A stretch of 64,000 bases of DNA, taken from JBBQER01 sp038320885. Its GTDB lineage: Bacteria > Actinomycetota > Acidimicrobiia > IMCC26256 > PALSA-610. The position numbers and the translations under genes are program-made. Location: the NCBI GenBank assembly GCA_038320885.1, contig JBBQER010000001.1:66880-130879 (forward strand). Reading direction: 5' to 3'. Below, piece by piece: positions 1 through 7,600 of the stretch. Under the pieces are notes generated by a model. The model did not search any database. It had not been told where the DNA came from and saw only the letters and a list, made by a program, of their open reading frames with translations. Each line of letters starts with the position of its first letter. The stretch's first letter is position 1.

Positions 1-3000
1 CCGTTCGACGAGACGCACGATGCGGTGTAGCCGGTGACTGCCGAGCCGCCGGTCGCCGGAGCCACGAACGCCACACTCAAGCTCTGGTTGCCACGGGTGA
101 GCGTCGGGACTGCGGGAGCCGAGGGCGTCGTCGCGGGAACCGTCGACGCCGAAGCGGCCGATTCCGTGCTGTTGCCGACGGCGTTGGTCAGGTGCGCGGT
201 GCACGTGTAGGTCTTGCCGTTGGTCAACGCGGTGACCACGACCGGCGATGCCGAGCCCGTGTTCGTGCCGGTTGCACCACCGTCGCTCGACGTGCAGGTC
301 GGGGTGTAACCCGTGACGACACTGCCACCCGTGCTCGAGACCGTGATCGCCACCGAGATCGAACCATTGCCGTGCGTCAGCGTCGGCGCCACCGGTGCGG
401 TCGGCACGGTAGCGGGAACCGCCGATGCCGAAGCGGTCGACGCCAGTCCGTTGCCCACCGCGTTCGTCGCGAGCACGGTGCAGTTGTAGGTCTTGCCGTT
501 CGTCAACGTCGACACGACGATCGGCGAGGTGGCGCCGGAGTTGGAACCGGTCGCGCCGCCGTCACTCGACGTGCAGGACGCGGTGTAACCCGTGATGGCG
601 GATCCACCGTTGGCCGGAGCGACGAACGCGACCGAGATCTGCGCGTTGCCGCGTGTCAGGGTCGGTGCCGCAGGCGCAGTCGGGACGGTCGCAGGAACTG
701 CGGATCCCGAAGCGGCAGATGCGGTGCCGTTGCCGGCCACGTTGGTAGCGAACACCGTGCAGGTGTAGGTCTTGCCGTTCGTCAACGTCGACACGACGAT
801 CGGCGAGCTGGCACCCGTGTTGGAACCGGTCGCACCGCCGTCACTCGACGTGCAGGTCGCGGTGTAACTGGTGATGGCGGATCCACCATTGCTCCCGGGA
901 GCGACGAACGCGACCGAGATCGAAGCGTTCCCATGGGTCAGTGTCGGCGCGGCCGGAGTTCCCGGCACGGTTGCCGGCACGGTGGCGTCGGAGGCGACCG
1001 ATGCGTCGCCGCTGCCCACGCTGTTCGTGGCGAGCACGGTGCAGGTGTACGTCTTGCCGTTGTCGAGGCCGGTGACCACAATCGGCGAGCTTCCGCCCGA
1101 GAGCGACCCGGGAACGCCGCCGTCACTCGAGTTGCAGTTCGCGCTGTAGCCGGTGATCGCCGCGCCACCGTTGTCGGGGGCGACGAAGGCCACCGAGATC
1201 TGCCCGTTGCCCGACGTCGTGACCGGCTTGGCCGGAGGGTCGGGAATGGTTGCGGGAACGACAGTTGCATTCGACGGAACCGACTCTGCGGAGTCACCGA
1301 CGACGTTGGTCGCGTGGACGGTGCAGGTGTACGTCTTGCTCTTGGTGAGCGACTGCACCGAGATCGGCGAGCTGGCGCCCGTGTTGGTACCGGCGGCGCC
1401 GCCGTCGCTCGACGTGCAGGTCGCGGTGTAGCCGGTGATGGGATTGCCACCGTTGGCGGGCGCCACGAACGTGACCGTGATGTGGGTTGCCGCGGCAGCC
1501 GTCGTCGGCTTGGCCGGTGCGACGGGAACCGTGCTCGGCACGGCGGACGCCGACGCGGCAGACTCGCCGCTACTCCCGACGCTGTTCGTGGCGTGGACGG
1601 TGCAGGTGTAGGTCTTGCCGTTCGTCAACGTCGACACGACGATCGGCGACGTGGCGCCGCCGTTGGAACCGGTCGCACCGCCGTCGCTCGACGTGCAGGT
1701 CGCGGTGTAGCCCGTGATCGCGCTGCCGCCGTCACTCGTGGGAGCGACGAACGCGACCGAGATCGAGCCGTTGCCGCTGGTCAGGGTCGGTTGGGCAGGA
1801 ACGCCGGGGACGATGGCCGGAATCGTTGCGCTCGCGGACGCCACCGACTCCGTGCTGTTGCCTTCGGCGTTGGTCGCGTTGACGGTGCACGTGTAGGACT
1901 TGCCGAGTGAAAGGGCGGTCACGCCGATCGGCGAGCTCGCACCGGCGTTGTTGCCGGCGGTTCCGCCGTTGCTCGACGTGCAGGTCGCGGTGTAGCCGGT
2001 GATGGCGCTGCCGCCATTGGCGGGCGCGACGAACGTCACGGTCATCGTCGTACCGCTGGGTGCGATCGTCGGCTGGGCCGGCGTGCTCGGGACCGTCGCA
2101 GGAATGGTCGACGCCGAAGCGACGGAGTTGGAACCGCTCCCTTCGGCATTGTCCGCGTGCACGACGCACGTGTAGGTCTTCCCGTTGGTCAGCGCCGAGA
2201 CGACGATCGGCGACGTGGCGCCGGTGTTCGTTCCGGCCGTTCCGCCGTCGCTCGACGTGCAGGTAGTCGAGTAGCCGGTGATCGTGCTGCCACCGTTGCT
2301 CGCGGGTGCTGCGAACGCCACCGAGATCGATGCGTTGCCGTGCGTCAACGTGGGCTGGGCGGGGGTGCCCGGCGTGGTCGCGGGAACGGTGGCGGCCGAA
2401 GCGACCGACGCGTTGCCGGCACCGTTCACGTTCGACGCGAACACGGTGCACGTGTAGGTCGTGCCGTTGGTGAGAGCCGACGCGACGATCGGTGACGTGG
2501 CACCGGTGTTCGAACCGGTCGTTCCGCCGTCGCTCGACGTGCAGGTGGCCGTGTAGCCGGTGATCGCGCTGCCGCCATCACTGGAGGGTGCGCCGAACGC
2601 GACCGAGATCGTCGCGTTGCCGTGGGTCACGGTCGGTTGCGCCGGCGCGCTCGGCACGAGGCCGGGCACCGCGGACGCCGACGCGGGCGACGCCGCGCTG
2701 TTGCCTTCGCCGTTGGTCGCGAAAACGGTGCAGGTGTAGGTCTTGGAGTTGGTCAGGCCGGTGACGACGATCGGCGACGTTCCGCCGGCGTTGTTCCCGG
2801 ATGTGCCACCGTCGCTCGACGTGCACGCCGCGGTGTAACCCGTGATCGTGCTGCCGCCGTTGGCGGGGGCGACGAATGCGACCGAGATCTGACCGTCACC
2901 GCGGGTCACGGTCGGCTGGGCGGGCGTGGAGGGTGTCGTGGCCGGAACCGTCGACGCCGAAGCTGCCGATTCGAGGCTGTTGCCGATCGCGTTCGTGCCG

Positions 3001-3780
3001 TGGACGGTGCAGGTGTAGGTCTTGCCGTTGGTCAAGGTCGACACGAGCATCGGCGAGGCGGCACCGGAGGTCGATCCGGCGGCACCGCCGTCGCTCGACG
3101 TACAAGTCGCGGTGTAGCCGGTGACCAGCGAGCCGCCGTCGCTCGCCGAGGCGGTGAAGGTCACCGTGATGTTGGCGTTGCCGTGCACCACCGTGGGCTG
3201 CGCGGGCGTGCTCGGCACCGTCGCAGGAACTACCGGTGACGACGCTGGGCTCTGGGGCGAGTTTCCCTCGGCGTTCGTCGCGAGGACCTTGCAGGTGTAG
3301 GTCTTGCCGTTCGTCAACGTCGATACGACGATTGGAGAGGACGCGCCGGAGTTCGAACCCGCAGCACCACCGTTGCTCGAAGTGCACGAAGCAGTGAATC
3401 CGGTGATCGCGCTGCCGTTGTCGCTGCCCGAAACAAACGCGACCGAGATCGACGCATTGCCGGAAGTGACAGTCGGCTTCAAGGTTGTGTCGGGAATAGA
3501 CGCGGGCACGGTCGACGCCGAGGCGACCGAGTTTGCGCCGGTGCCGTTCGAGTTCGTCGCGTTCACCGTGCACGTGTACGTCTTGCCGTTGTCGAGCGCC
3601 GACACCAGGATCGGCGATGCCAACGCGCTGTTCGTCCCGGCGGCGCCACCATTGGAGGAGACACAGGAGGTGGTATAGAACAAGATCGCGCTGCCGTTGG
3701 CGGCAGGCGGGACGAACGCCACCGAGATGGAGCCGTCGCCGTGCGTGACGCTCGGCTGCGCGGGAGCGGAGGGTTCGCCG
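1..3780 (-). repeat. Tandem DNA repeats of about 285 bp encoding FN3 domains
   Basis: The FN3 array is visible at DNA level as 13 and a part units of about 285 bp. Some stretches are base-identical between units. For example, the segment encoding TLTNGKTY with its flanks recurs around 491-528, 772-810 and 1613-1650, and a near copy lies at 3301-3335. Other parts of the units have diverged. This pattern suggests duplication and gene conversion within the gene. The repeats are coding, not CRISPR. Confidence 0.85.
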
Positions 3781-3902
3781 ACGGCGAACGCAGTGCCCGG
3801 GAGGAACAGCACGATCAGCGCTGTCGTCACAGTGATCGCGAACGTGCGGAACGCGAGGCGTTTCGACGCGCGTCGCGACGCAGCAGAAAGAACGAAGGAC
3901 AT
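1..3902 (-). CDS. Very large secreted fibronectin type III repeat protein (C-terminus beyond window)
   Basis: This is an open frame of 1300 codons with no stop before the left edge. It starts at an ATG preceded by GGAG (3911-3914, 8-base spacer). The first 40 residues are a signal peptide: basic start, hydrophobic core, then a cleavage site after GTAFA. What follows is 13 complete and one partial FN3-like domain of about 95 residues. Each has the pattern ISVAFVAP, then ITGYTATC, then NGKTYTCTV with ATN. Two cysteines per repeat, spaced C-x30-C, would fall on neighbouring strands and probably form a disulfide after export. Such arrays usually serve as surface spacers, adhesins or stalks of wall-attached enzymes. 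Any catalytic or anchoring domain lies outside the window. The exact ligand is unknown. Confidence 0.93.
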   Translation of the reverse strand, partial: MSFVLSAASRRASKRLAFRTFAITVTTALIVLFLPGTAFAVGEPSAPAQPSVTHGDGSISVAFVPPAANGSAILFYTTSCVSSNGGAAGTNSALASPILVSALDNGKTYTCTVNATNSNGTGANSVASASTVPASIPDTTLKPTVTSGNASISVAFVSGSDNGSAITGFTASCTSSNGGAAGSNSGASSPIVVSTLTNGKTYTCKVLATNAEGNSPQSPASSPVVPATVPSTPAQPTVVHGNANITVTFTASASDGGSLVTGYTATCTSSDGGAAGSTSGAASPMLVSTLTNGKTYTCTVHGTNAIGNSLESAASASTVPATTPSTPAQPTVTRGDGQISVAFVAPANGGSTITGYTAACTSSDGGTSGNNAGGTSPIVVTGLTNSKTYTCTVFATNGEGNSAASPASASAVPGLVPSAPAQPTVTHGNATISVAFGAPSSDGGSAITGYTATCTSSDGGTTGSNTGATSPIVASALTNGTTYTCTVFASNVNGAGNASVASAATVPATTPGTPAQPTLTHGNASISVAFAAPASNGGSTITGYSTTCTSSDGGTAGTNTGATSPIVVSALTNGKTYTCVVHADNAEGSGSNSVASASTIPATVPSTPAQPTIAPSGTTMTVTFVAPANGGSAITGYTATCTSSNGGTAGNNAGASSPIGVTALSLGKSYTCTVNATNAEGNSTESVASASATIPAIVPGVPAQPTLTSGNGSISVAFVAPTSDGGSAITGYTATCTSSDGGATGSNGGATSPIVVSTLTNGKTYTCTVHATNSVGSSGESAASASAVPSTVPVAPAKPTTAAAATHITVTFVAPANGGNPITGYTATCTSSDGGAAGTNTGASSPISVQSLTKSKTYTCTVHATNVVGDSAESVPSNATVVPATIPDPPAKPVTTSGNGQISVAFVAPDNGGAAITGYSANCNSSDGGVPGSLSGGSSPIVVTGLDNGKTYTCTVLATNSVGSGDASVASDATVPATVPGTPAAPTLTHGNASISVAFVAPGSNGGSAITSYTATCTSSDGGATGSNTGASSPIVVSTLTNGKTYTCTVFATNVAGNGTASAASGSAVPATVPTAPAAPTLTRGNAQISVAFVAPANGGSAITGYTASCTSSDGGATGSNSGATSPIVVSTLTNGKTYNCTVLATNAVGNGLASTASASAVPATVPTAPVAPTLTHGNGSISVAITVSSTGGSVVTGYTPTCTSSDGGATGTNTGSASPVVVTALTNGKTYTCTAHLTNAVGNSTESAASASTVPATTPSAPAVPTLTRGNQSLSVAFVAPATGGSAVTGYTASCVSSN

Positions 3903-4029
3903 CGGCAAGTCTCCAAAGCATTCGAAGACGGCTCCGCGCGGCACGGCGGAACCGGAAATCACACTTCGTATGCTCTTGCCCGATATCAGAGTTTTATCAC
4001 TAGAAATACTGAAAGTTGTTTTTGCCCGA

Positions 4030-4343
4030 TTAGCCGGAAGGCACGGTGATCTGGACCTTGATGCTGGCGGTGGGCGAGCCGTTCCGGCTCATGGTCTGGC
4101 CGGTGAAGACTGACGTGATGGAGGTGCCGGCCGTGTCGGTCTCGGTCACCGTCACTTTGCGGGTGCCGGCGGTGGCGTAGACGTGCTGGTCGTCGGGGTG
4201 GTCGTCGTCGCGGTGGTGCCGTCACCGAAGCGCCACCCGTACTTGGTGATCGGAGCCCCGGGCGCGAGTGATGCGGAGGCGGTGCGAGGGCGGCGAACGG
4301 CGGTTGAAGGTGCGACGACTCCGGAGTGAGAGATCACCCTCAC
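4030..4343 (-). pseudogene. Frameshifted PKD-domain remnant
   Basis: Translation from 4343 gives a PKD-like start (SASLAPGAPITKYGWRFGDG), then a run of threonines and a stop at about 4152. A different frame of the same strand continues the domain with HVYATAGTRKVTVTETD and SVFTGQTMSRN, ending at a TAA at 4030-4032. The break lies near 4195-4210. The combined product would be about 100 residues, roughly one PKD domain, without a signal peptide. I read this as the decayed tail of a secreted protein related in lifestyle to the adjacent FN3 gene. A sequencing error is the alternative for the frameshift, but the missing 5' part favours a true remnant. Confidence 0.7.
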
Positions 4344-4362
4344 CGTGTGACCTGGACTCCCA

Positions 4363-4438
4363 TGGAGCCGGAGAGGAGACTCGAACTCCTGGCCTGCTCA
4401 TTACGAGTGAGCTGCTCTACCGTCTGAGCTACTCCGGC
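4363..4438 (-). tRNA. tRNA-Thr (anticodon CGU)
   Basis: Read on the minus strand, the 7-bp acceptor stem GCCGGAG/CTCCGGC closes a full cloverleaf. The D-arm contains TAGCTCAGACGG. The anticodon stem GCTCA/TGAGC encloses the loop CTCGTAA with anticodon CGT. The T-loop is GTTCGAGTC. The terminal CCA is encoded at 4363-4365. The tRNA lies just downstream of holB on the same strand. Confidence 0.96.
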
Positions 4439-4496
4439 GACGGAGGCGACAGCATAACGGCCGGGTCCGGTGGGCCCTCCGCTCTCGGTGCGGCGT

Positions 4497-5585
4497 TCAT
4501 CTCGGGCGCGCCGGCGGCAGCGACAGCAAGAGGTGCGTGAGCCGCACCAGGCCCTTTTCGTTGATCAGGATCGCTTCACGCGCTTCGCGACATGCATCGA
4601 GCGCGGCTGCGGACGAGCGCGGCGCGAGCACGATTCGCGGCCGGTCCTGGTTGAGCGGTGGCGCGGCATCGGCGAGCGCATCGCGGTACACCGTCTCGAA
4701 CGCGGTGACGCCTTCGAGCAGGAGATCGATCCGGGTCCGCCGCACCTCGCGCTGGTGACGCTTCTCGATCCGGCCGCGGAGCATCCGGGCGTCGCGGTCG
4801 GCATACCCGAGCCGCTCCAACTCGGCGTCGAACTCCCGCAGCTCGGCTTCGTGGCGACCAGTGACCGCGTCGGCGGCCTGGTCGACCGCCGCGCCGAGCT
4901 CCTCGGCCAGGGCGAAGGCCGTCGCGCCGGTCCCGTCGACGCGAGTCGGCGCGCCCGCGAAGGCGGCTCGCAACGGGCCCAGGGACCCGACCAGCGTGCG
5001 GGCCCGGGCCAGCTGGCCACCCGCCAACGCGGCCGCGGTCGACGCGAGCTCGGCCGGCGTTCCCTCCCGTTCGAGCGCGGCGCGCAGCGCCTCGTCGCCG
5101 ACCGGATCGAAGTCGATGCGCTGGCAGCGCGACCGGATCGTGGGCAGCAGATCGTCGGCAACCGCGGTGACGAGCATGACGATGGTGCGGGGCGGCGGCT
5201 CTTCGATGGTCTTGAGCATCGCGTTGGCCGACTCGTTCTGATTGCCGCGCAGCCGCTCGGCCTCGAAGAGGATCAAGACCCGACGCTCGGCTTCGATCGG
5301 TGCTCGGGCCGCTTCGGGGAGGATCGAGTCACGCACGTCTTCCTTCACGCGGTACGACGGGCCGCCCGGGGCGAACTCCACGACATCGGGGTGGACGCCC
5401 CGCTGCACGAGCCGGAGCCCGCGCTCGTCGTCGCCGACGCCGATCAGCAGCGCGGCGAAGTCGCGTGCCGCGTCTTCGACGCCCGACCCGCGCGGACCGA
5501 CCAGGAGATACGCATGCGACGGTCGCTCGGTCGCGCGGCGCAACGTCTCGACCGCACGCTCCTGACCCACCAGATCGACTAACAC
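4497..5585 (-). CDS. holB: DNA polymerase III delta-prime subunit
   Basis: The 362-residue clamp-loader subunit has an N-terminal AAA+ module starting VGQERAVETLRRA. It contains SHAYLLVGPRGSG, the sensor/box region ANAMLKTIEEPP and the TIRSRCQ segment typical of delta-prime and gamma/tau. The Walker A lysine is replaced (GPRGSGVED), as expected for delta-prime, which does not hydrolyse ATP. The zinc-module cysteines found in many DnaX-like proteins are absent. It starts with GTG 9 bases after the tmk stop. The topA-MFS-tmk-holB order suggests co-transcription. Confidence 0.92.
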   Translation of the reverse strand: MLVDLVGQERAVETLRRATERPSHAYLLVGPRGSGVEDAARDFAALLIGVGDDERGLRLVQRGVHPDVVEFAPGGPSYRVKEDVRDSILPEAARAPIEAERRVLILFEAERLRGNQNESANAMLKTIEEPPPRTIVMLVTAVADDLLPTIRSRCQRIDFDPVGDEALRAALEREGTPAELASTAAALAGGQLARARTLVGSLGPLRAAFAGAPTRVDGTGATAFALAEELGAAVDQAADAVTGRHEAELREFDAELERLGYADRDARMLRGRIEKRHQREVRRTRIDLLLEGVTAFETVYRDALADAAPPLNQDRPRIVLAPRSSAAALDACREAREAILINEKGLVRLTHLLLSLPPARPR

Positions 5586-5594
5586 GCGCTCACT

Positions 5595-6197
5595 CTACGA
5601 TCCGAGATGCGGCGCGACGGCGGCCCAGACCCGGTCGGCGACCTCGGCCGGTGAACCACTGGCGTCGACGATCACCCATCCCCGTTCGGGTGCGAGCTCG
5701 CGGTACGCGGCGCGAACACGGGTGTGGAAGTCGGCGCCTGCCCGTTCGAAGCGGTCACGGTCACCCGAGAGGCGGCTTTCGGCCACATCATCGGGAAGAT
5801 CGAGAACGACGACGACGGCGGGGTCGACACCGGCGGTGACCGCCCGGCTCCTCGCCTCCACGTTCTCCACCCCGAGTCCGCGCGCGACGCCTTGATAGGC
5901 GAGTGTCGAAGGCGTGAAGCGATCACACACCACAACGATCCCCCTCGCCAGATTCGGCGCGATTCGCTCGTCGACGTGGATACGTCGATCTTCGAGCATC
6001 AGGTCGAGCTCTTCGTCGGGATCGAGGTCACGGGAATCGTGCAGCAACCGCTCCCGGAGCGCCGCTCCCTTTTGCGTCCCACCGGGCTCGCGCGTCTTGT
6101 CGACGACGCGGCCGGCCGCCCGCAGTCTCTCGACGAGGAGATCGACCTGCGTGCTCTTGCCGACCCCTTCGCCGCCCTCGACGACGATGAACGTCAT
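5595..6197 (-). CDS. tmk: Thymidylate kinase
   Basis: The 200-residue enzyme phosphorylates dTMP to dTDP for DNA synthesis. The P-loop GGEGVGKST is at residues 8-16. The DR(F/Y) motif appears as CDRFTPSTLAYQG, and a LID region with arginines follows DLPDDVAESR. The length is normal for bacterial Tmk. The ATG overlaps the stop of the upstream MFS gene (ATGA at 6194-6197), indicating translational coupling. In other actinobacteria the MFS and Tmk parts are sometimes fused; here they are separate but touching. Confidence 0.95.
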   Translation of the reverse strand: MTFIVVEGGEGVGKSTQVDLLVERLRAAGRVVDKTREPGGTQKGAALRERLLHDSRDLDPDEELDLMLEDRRIHVDERIAPNLARGIVVVCDRFTPSTLAYQGVARGLGVENVEARSRAVTAGVDPAVVVVLDLPDDVAESRLSGDRDRFERAGADFHTRVRAAYRELAPERGWVIVDASGSPAEVADRVWAAVAPHLGS

Positions 6198-7573
6198 CCC
6201 GATTCCGGCGGCGGCGGGCGGCGCATGCGGCGCTGGGCGGCGAAGCCCGAGAGCACGGTCACACCGCCCCCGAGCCAGAGCGCGAGGCGTACTCCCGGAA
6301 GCCCGAAGTGAAAGGACCCGATACGCGCGCGGCCATTGACTGCGTGCTCCGAGATCGCGTTGAGCGCAGCCGCGACGAACGGTGCGACCGTCAAAGACAA
6401 GAGCAGGCACACGCGCACGATCGTGTACAGCGTCGCGAACGTGCGGCCGCGCATGTCGTCGGACACGCTCTCCTGGAGCATCGTGAACCCGGTGACGTAT
6501 GCGCATCCGGCCCCCGCGCCCAGCACGGCAACGAGCAGGAACGCGGGTCCCAACGACGACATCGACGCGACCGCGATGATCGAGATTCCGGTCGCCACCA
6601 CCGCCGTCGTGAACACGAGTTGTCGAGGCAAGCGGCGCTGGAGCCAGAGCAACGTGACGACACCGACCGCCGCGCCGACGCCGAGCGCCGTCATCAGGAG
6701 ACCGAACGCCGACGGACCGCCCTTCAGCACTTCGGTGGCGACGGTCGGACCGAGCGGCACGATCGCGCCGCCACCGATCAACCCGCCGGCGAGACCGATC
6801 ATGACGCCGCGCACGAGCGGTTCCGAACGTATGAACCGCAGCCCGTCCTTGATGTCGCGCCACGTTTGCGCGGGCGGAACGTGAGGCCGCGTGCTCCGTT
6901 CGGTTTCGGGCAGCCGCAAGCGGGAGATCAGCAACGCCGACAGCAGGAACGACGTGCCGTCGAGCCAGATCGCAAGCGACTCCCGATTGCCGGCGAGCGA
7001 TGCAAGGGCGGAGAACCCGCCGAGCCAATGGGCGATCGCGGCCAGTACCGCGAACAGGATCGCGCCGAGCGGGAAGGTGCCGAACGAGGCGACGAGCCCC
7101 AGCGAGTTCGCCGCGGCCAGGTGTTCGGGCTCCTTCACGATGTTGGGGACACTCGCATCCTTCGCCGGACCCCACAGCAGCGTGAGCATCTCGATCACGA
7201 ACGAGAGGATCACCAAGCCCCAGATGTTCTCCCAGAACGGCAACACCGCCAGCAACCCGGCGCGTCCGAGGTCGCAGGTGACCATCACCGCCTTGCGGTT
7301 CCACCGGTCGATGAGCGCGCCGCCTACCGGCGCGAAAAGGAAACCGGGAAGCATCCGGGCGATCATGACGAACCCGACGGCCGTCGCCGAGTTCGACACG
7401 CGTCCGGCGATGGCGATGATCGCGAAGAGACCGGTCCAGTCCCCGAGGCTCGAGATGAACTGCGCGCCGAACAGCGGGAGGAAGCCCGGAACGCGGAACA
7501 CGCGCCACGGCGCGGGAGGAATCGGGTCGCGGTCGGGGGCCGGAGGGATGAACGGCGCTTGCGGTTCGCTCAC
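6194..7573 (-). CDS. MFS transporter upstream of tmk
   Basis: The 459-residue protein has about 12 hydrophobic segments. The MFS loop 2-3 signature appears as GGALIDRWNRKAVM, and the protein starts with a proline-rich cytoplasmic tail. It resembles the EntS/MFS_3 group of efflux permeases often found fused to or next to actinobacterial thymidylate kinase. The substrate cannot be predicted. It starts with GTG or ATG near 7573, 27 bases after the topA stop, and its stop overlaps the tmk start. Confidence 0.88.
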   Translation of the reverse strand: MSEPQAPFIPPAPDRDPIPPAPWRVFRVPGFLPLFGAQFISSLGDWTGLFAIIAIAGRVSNSATAVGFVMIARMLPGFLFAPVGGALIDRWNRKAVMVTCDLGRAGLLAVLPFWENIWGLVILSFVIEMLTLLWGPAKDASVPNIVKEPEHLAAANSLGLVASFGTFPLGAILFAVLAAIAHWLGGFSALASLAGNRESLAIWLDGTSFLLSALLISRLRLPETERSTRPHVPPAQTWRDIKDGLRFIRSEPLVRGVMIGLAGGLIGGGAIVPLGPTVATEVLKGGPSAFGLLMTALGVGAAVGVVTLLWLQRRLPRQLVFTTAVVATGISIIAVASMSSLGPAFLLVAVLGAGAGCAYVTGFTMLQESVSDDMRGRTFATLYTIVRVCLLLSLTVAPFVAAALNAISEHAVNGRARIGSFHFGLPGVRLALWLGGGVTVLSGFAAQRRMRRPPPPESG

Positions 7574-7600
7574 GCGCCCCTCAAGGTAGTCGGGCCCTTG

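Noticed and set aside
192..1910. 572-codon open frame on the plus strand rich in Arg, Gly and His
   Set aside because: It is the mirror of the FN3 repeats. The periodic GRAAVTRRAGRGV-type pattern follows from the repeat DNA and matches no protein fold, while the minus frame has a signal peptide and clear FN3 domains.
1..3780. Regular repeats that could be taken for a CRISPR array
   Set aside because: The unit is about 285 bp, fully coding, with no short constant repeats separated by unique spacers and no cas genes.
2896..3921. 341-codon minus-strand frame overlapping the start of the FN3 gene
   Set aside because: Arg/Asp/His-rich shadow in a different frame of the same strand. It has no signal peptide or domain, while the frame starting at 3902 continues through the whole array.
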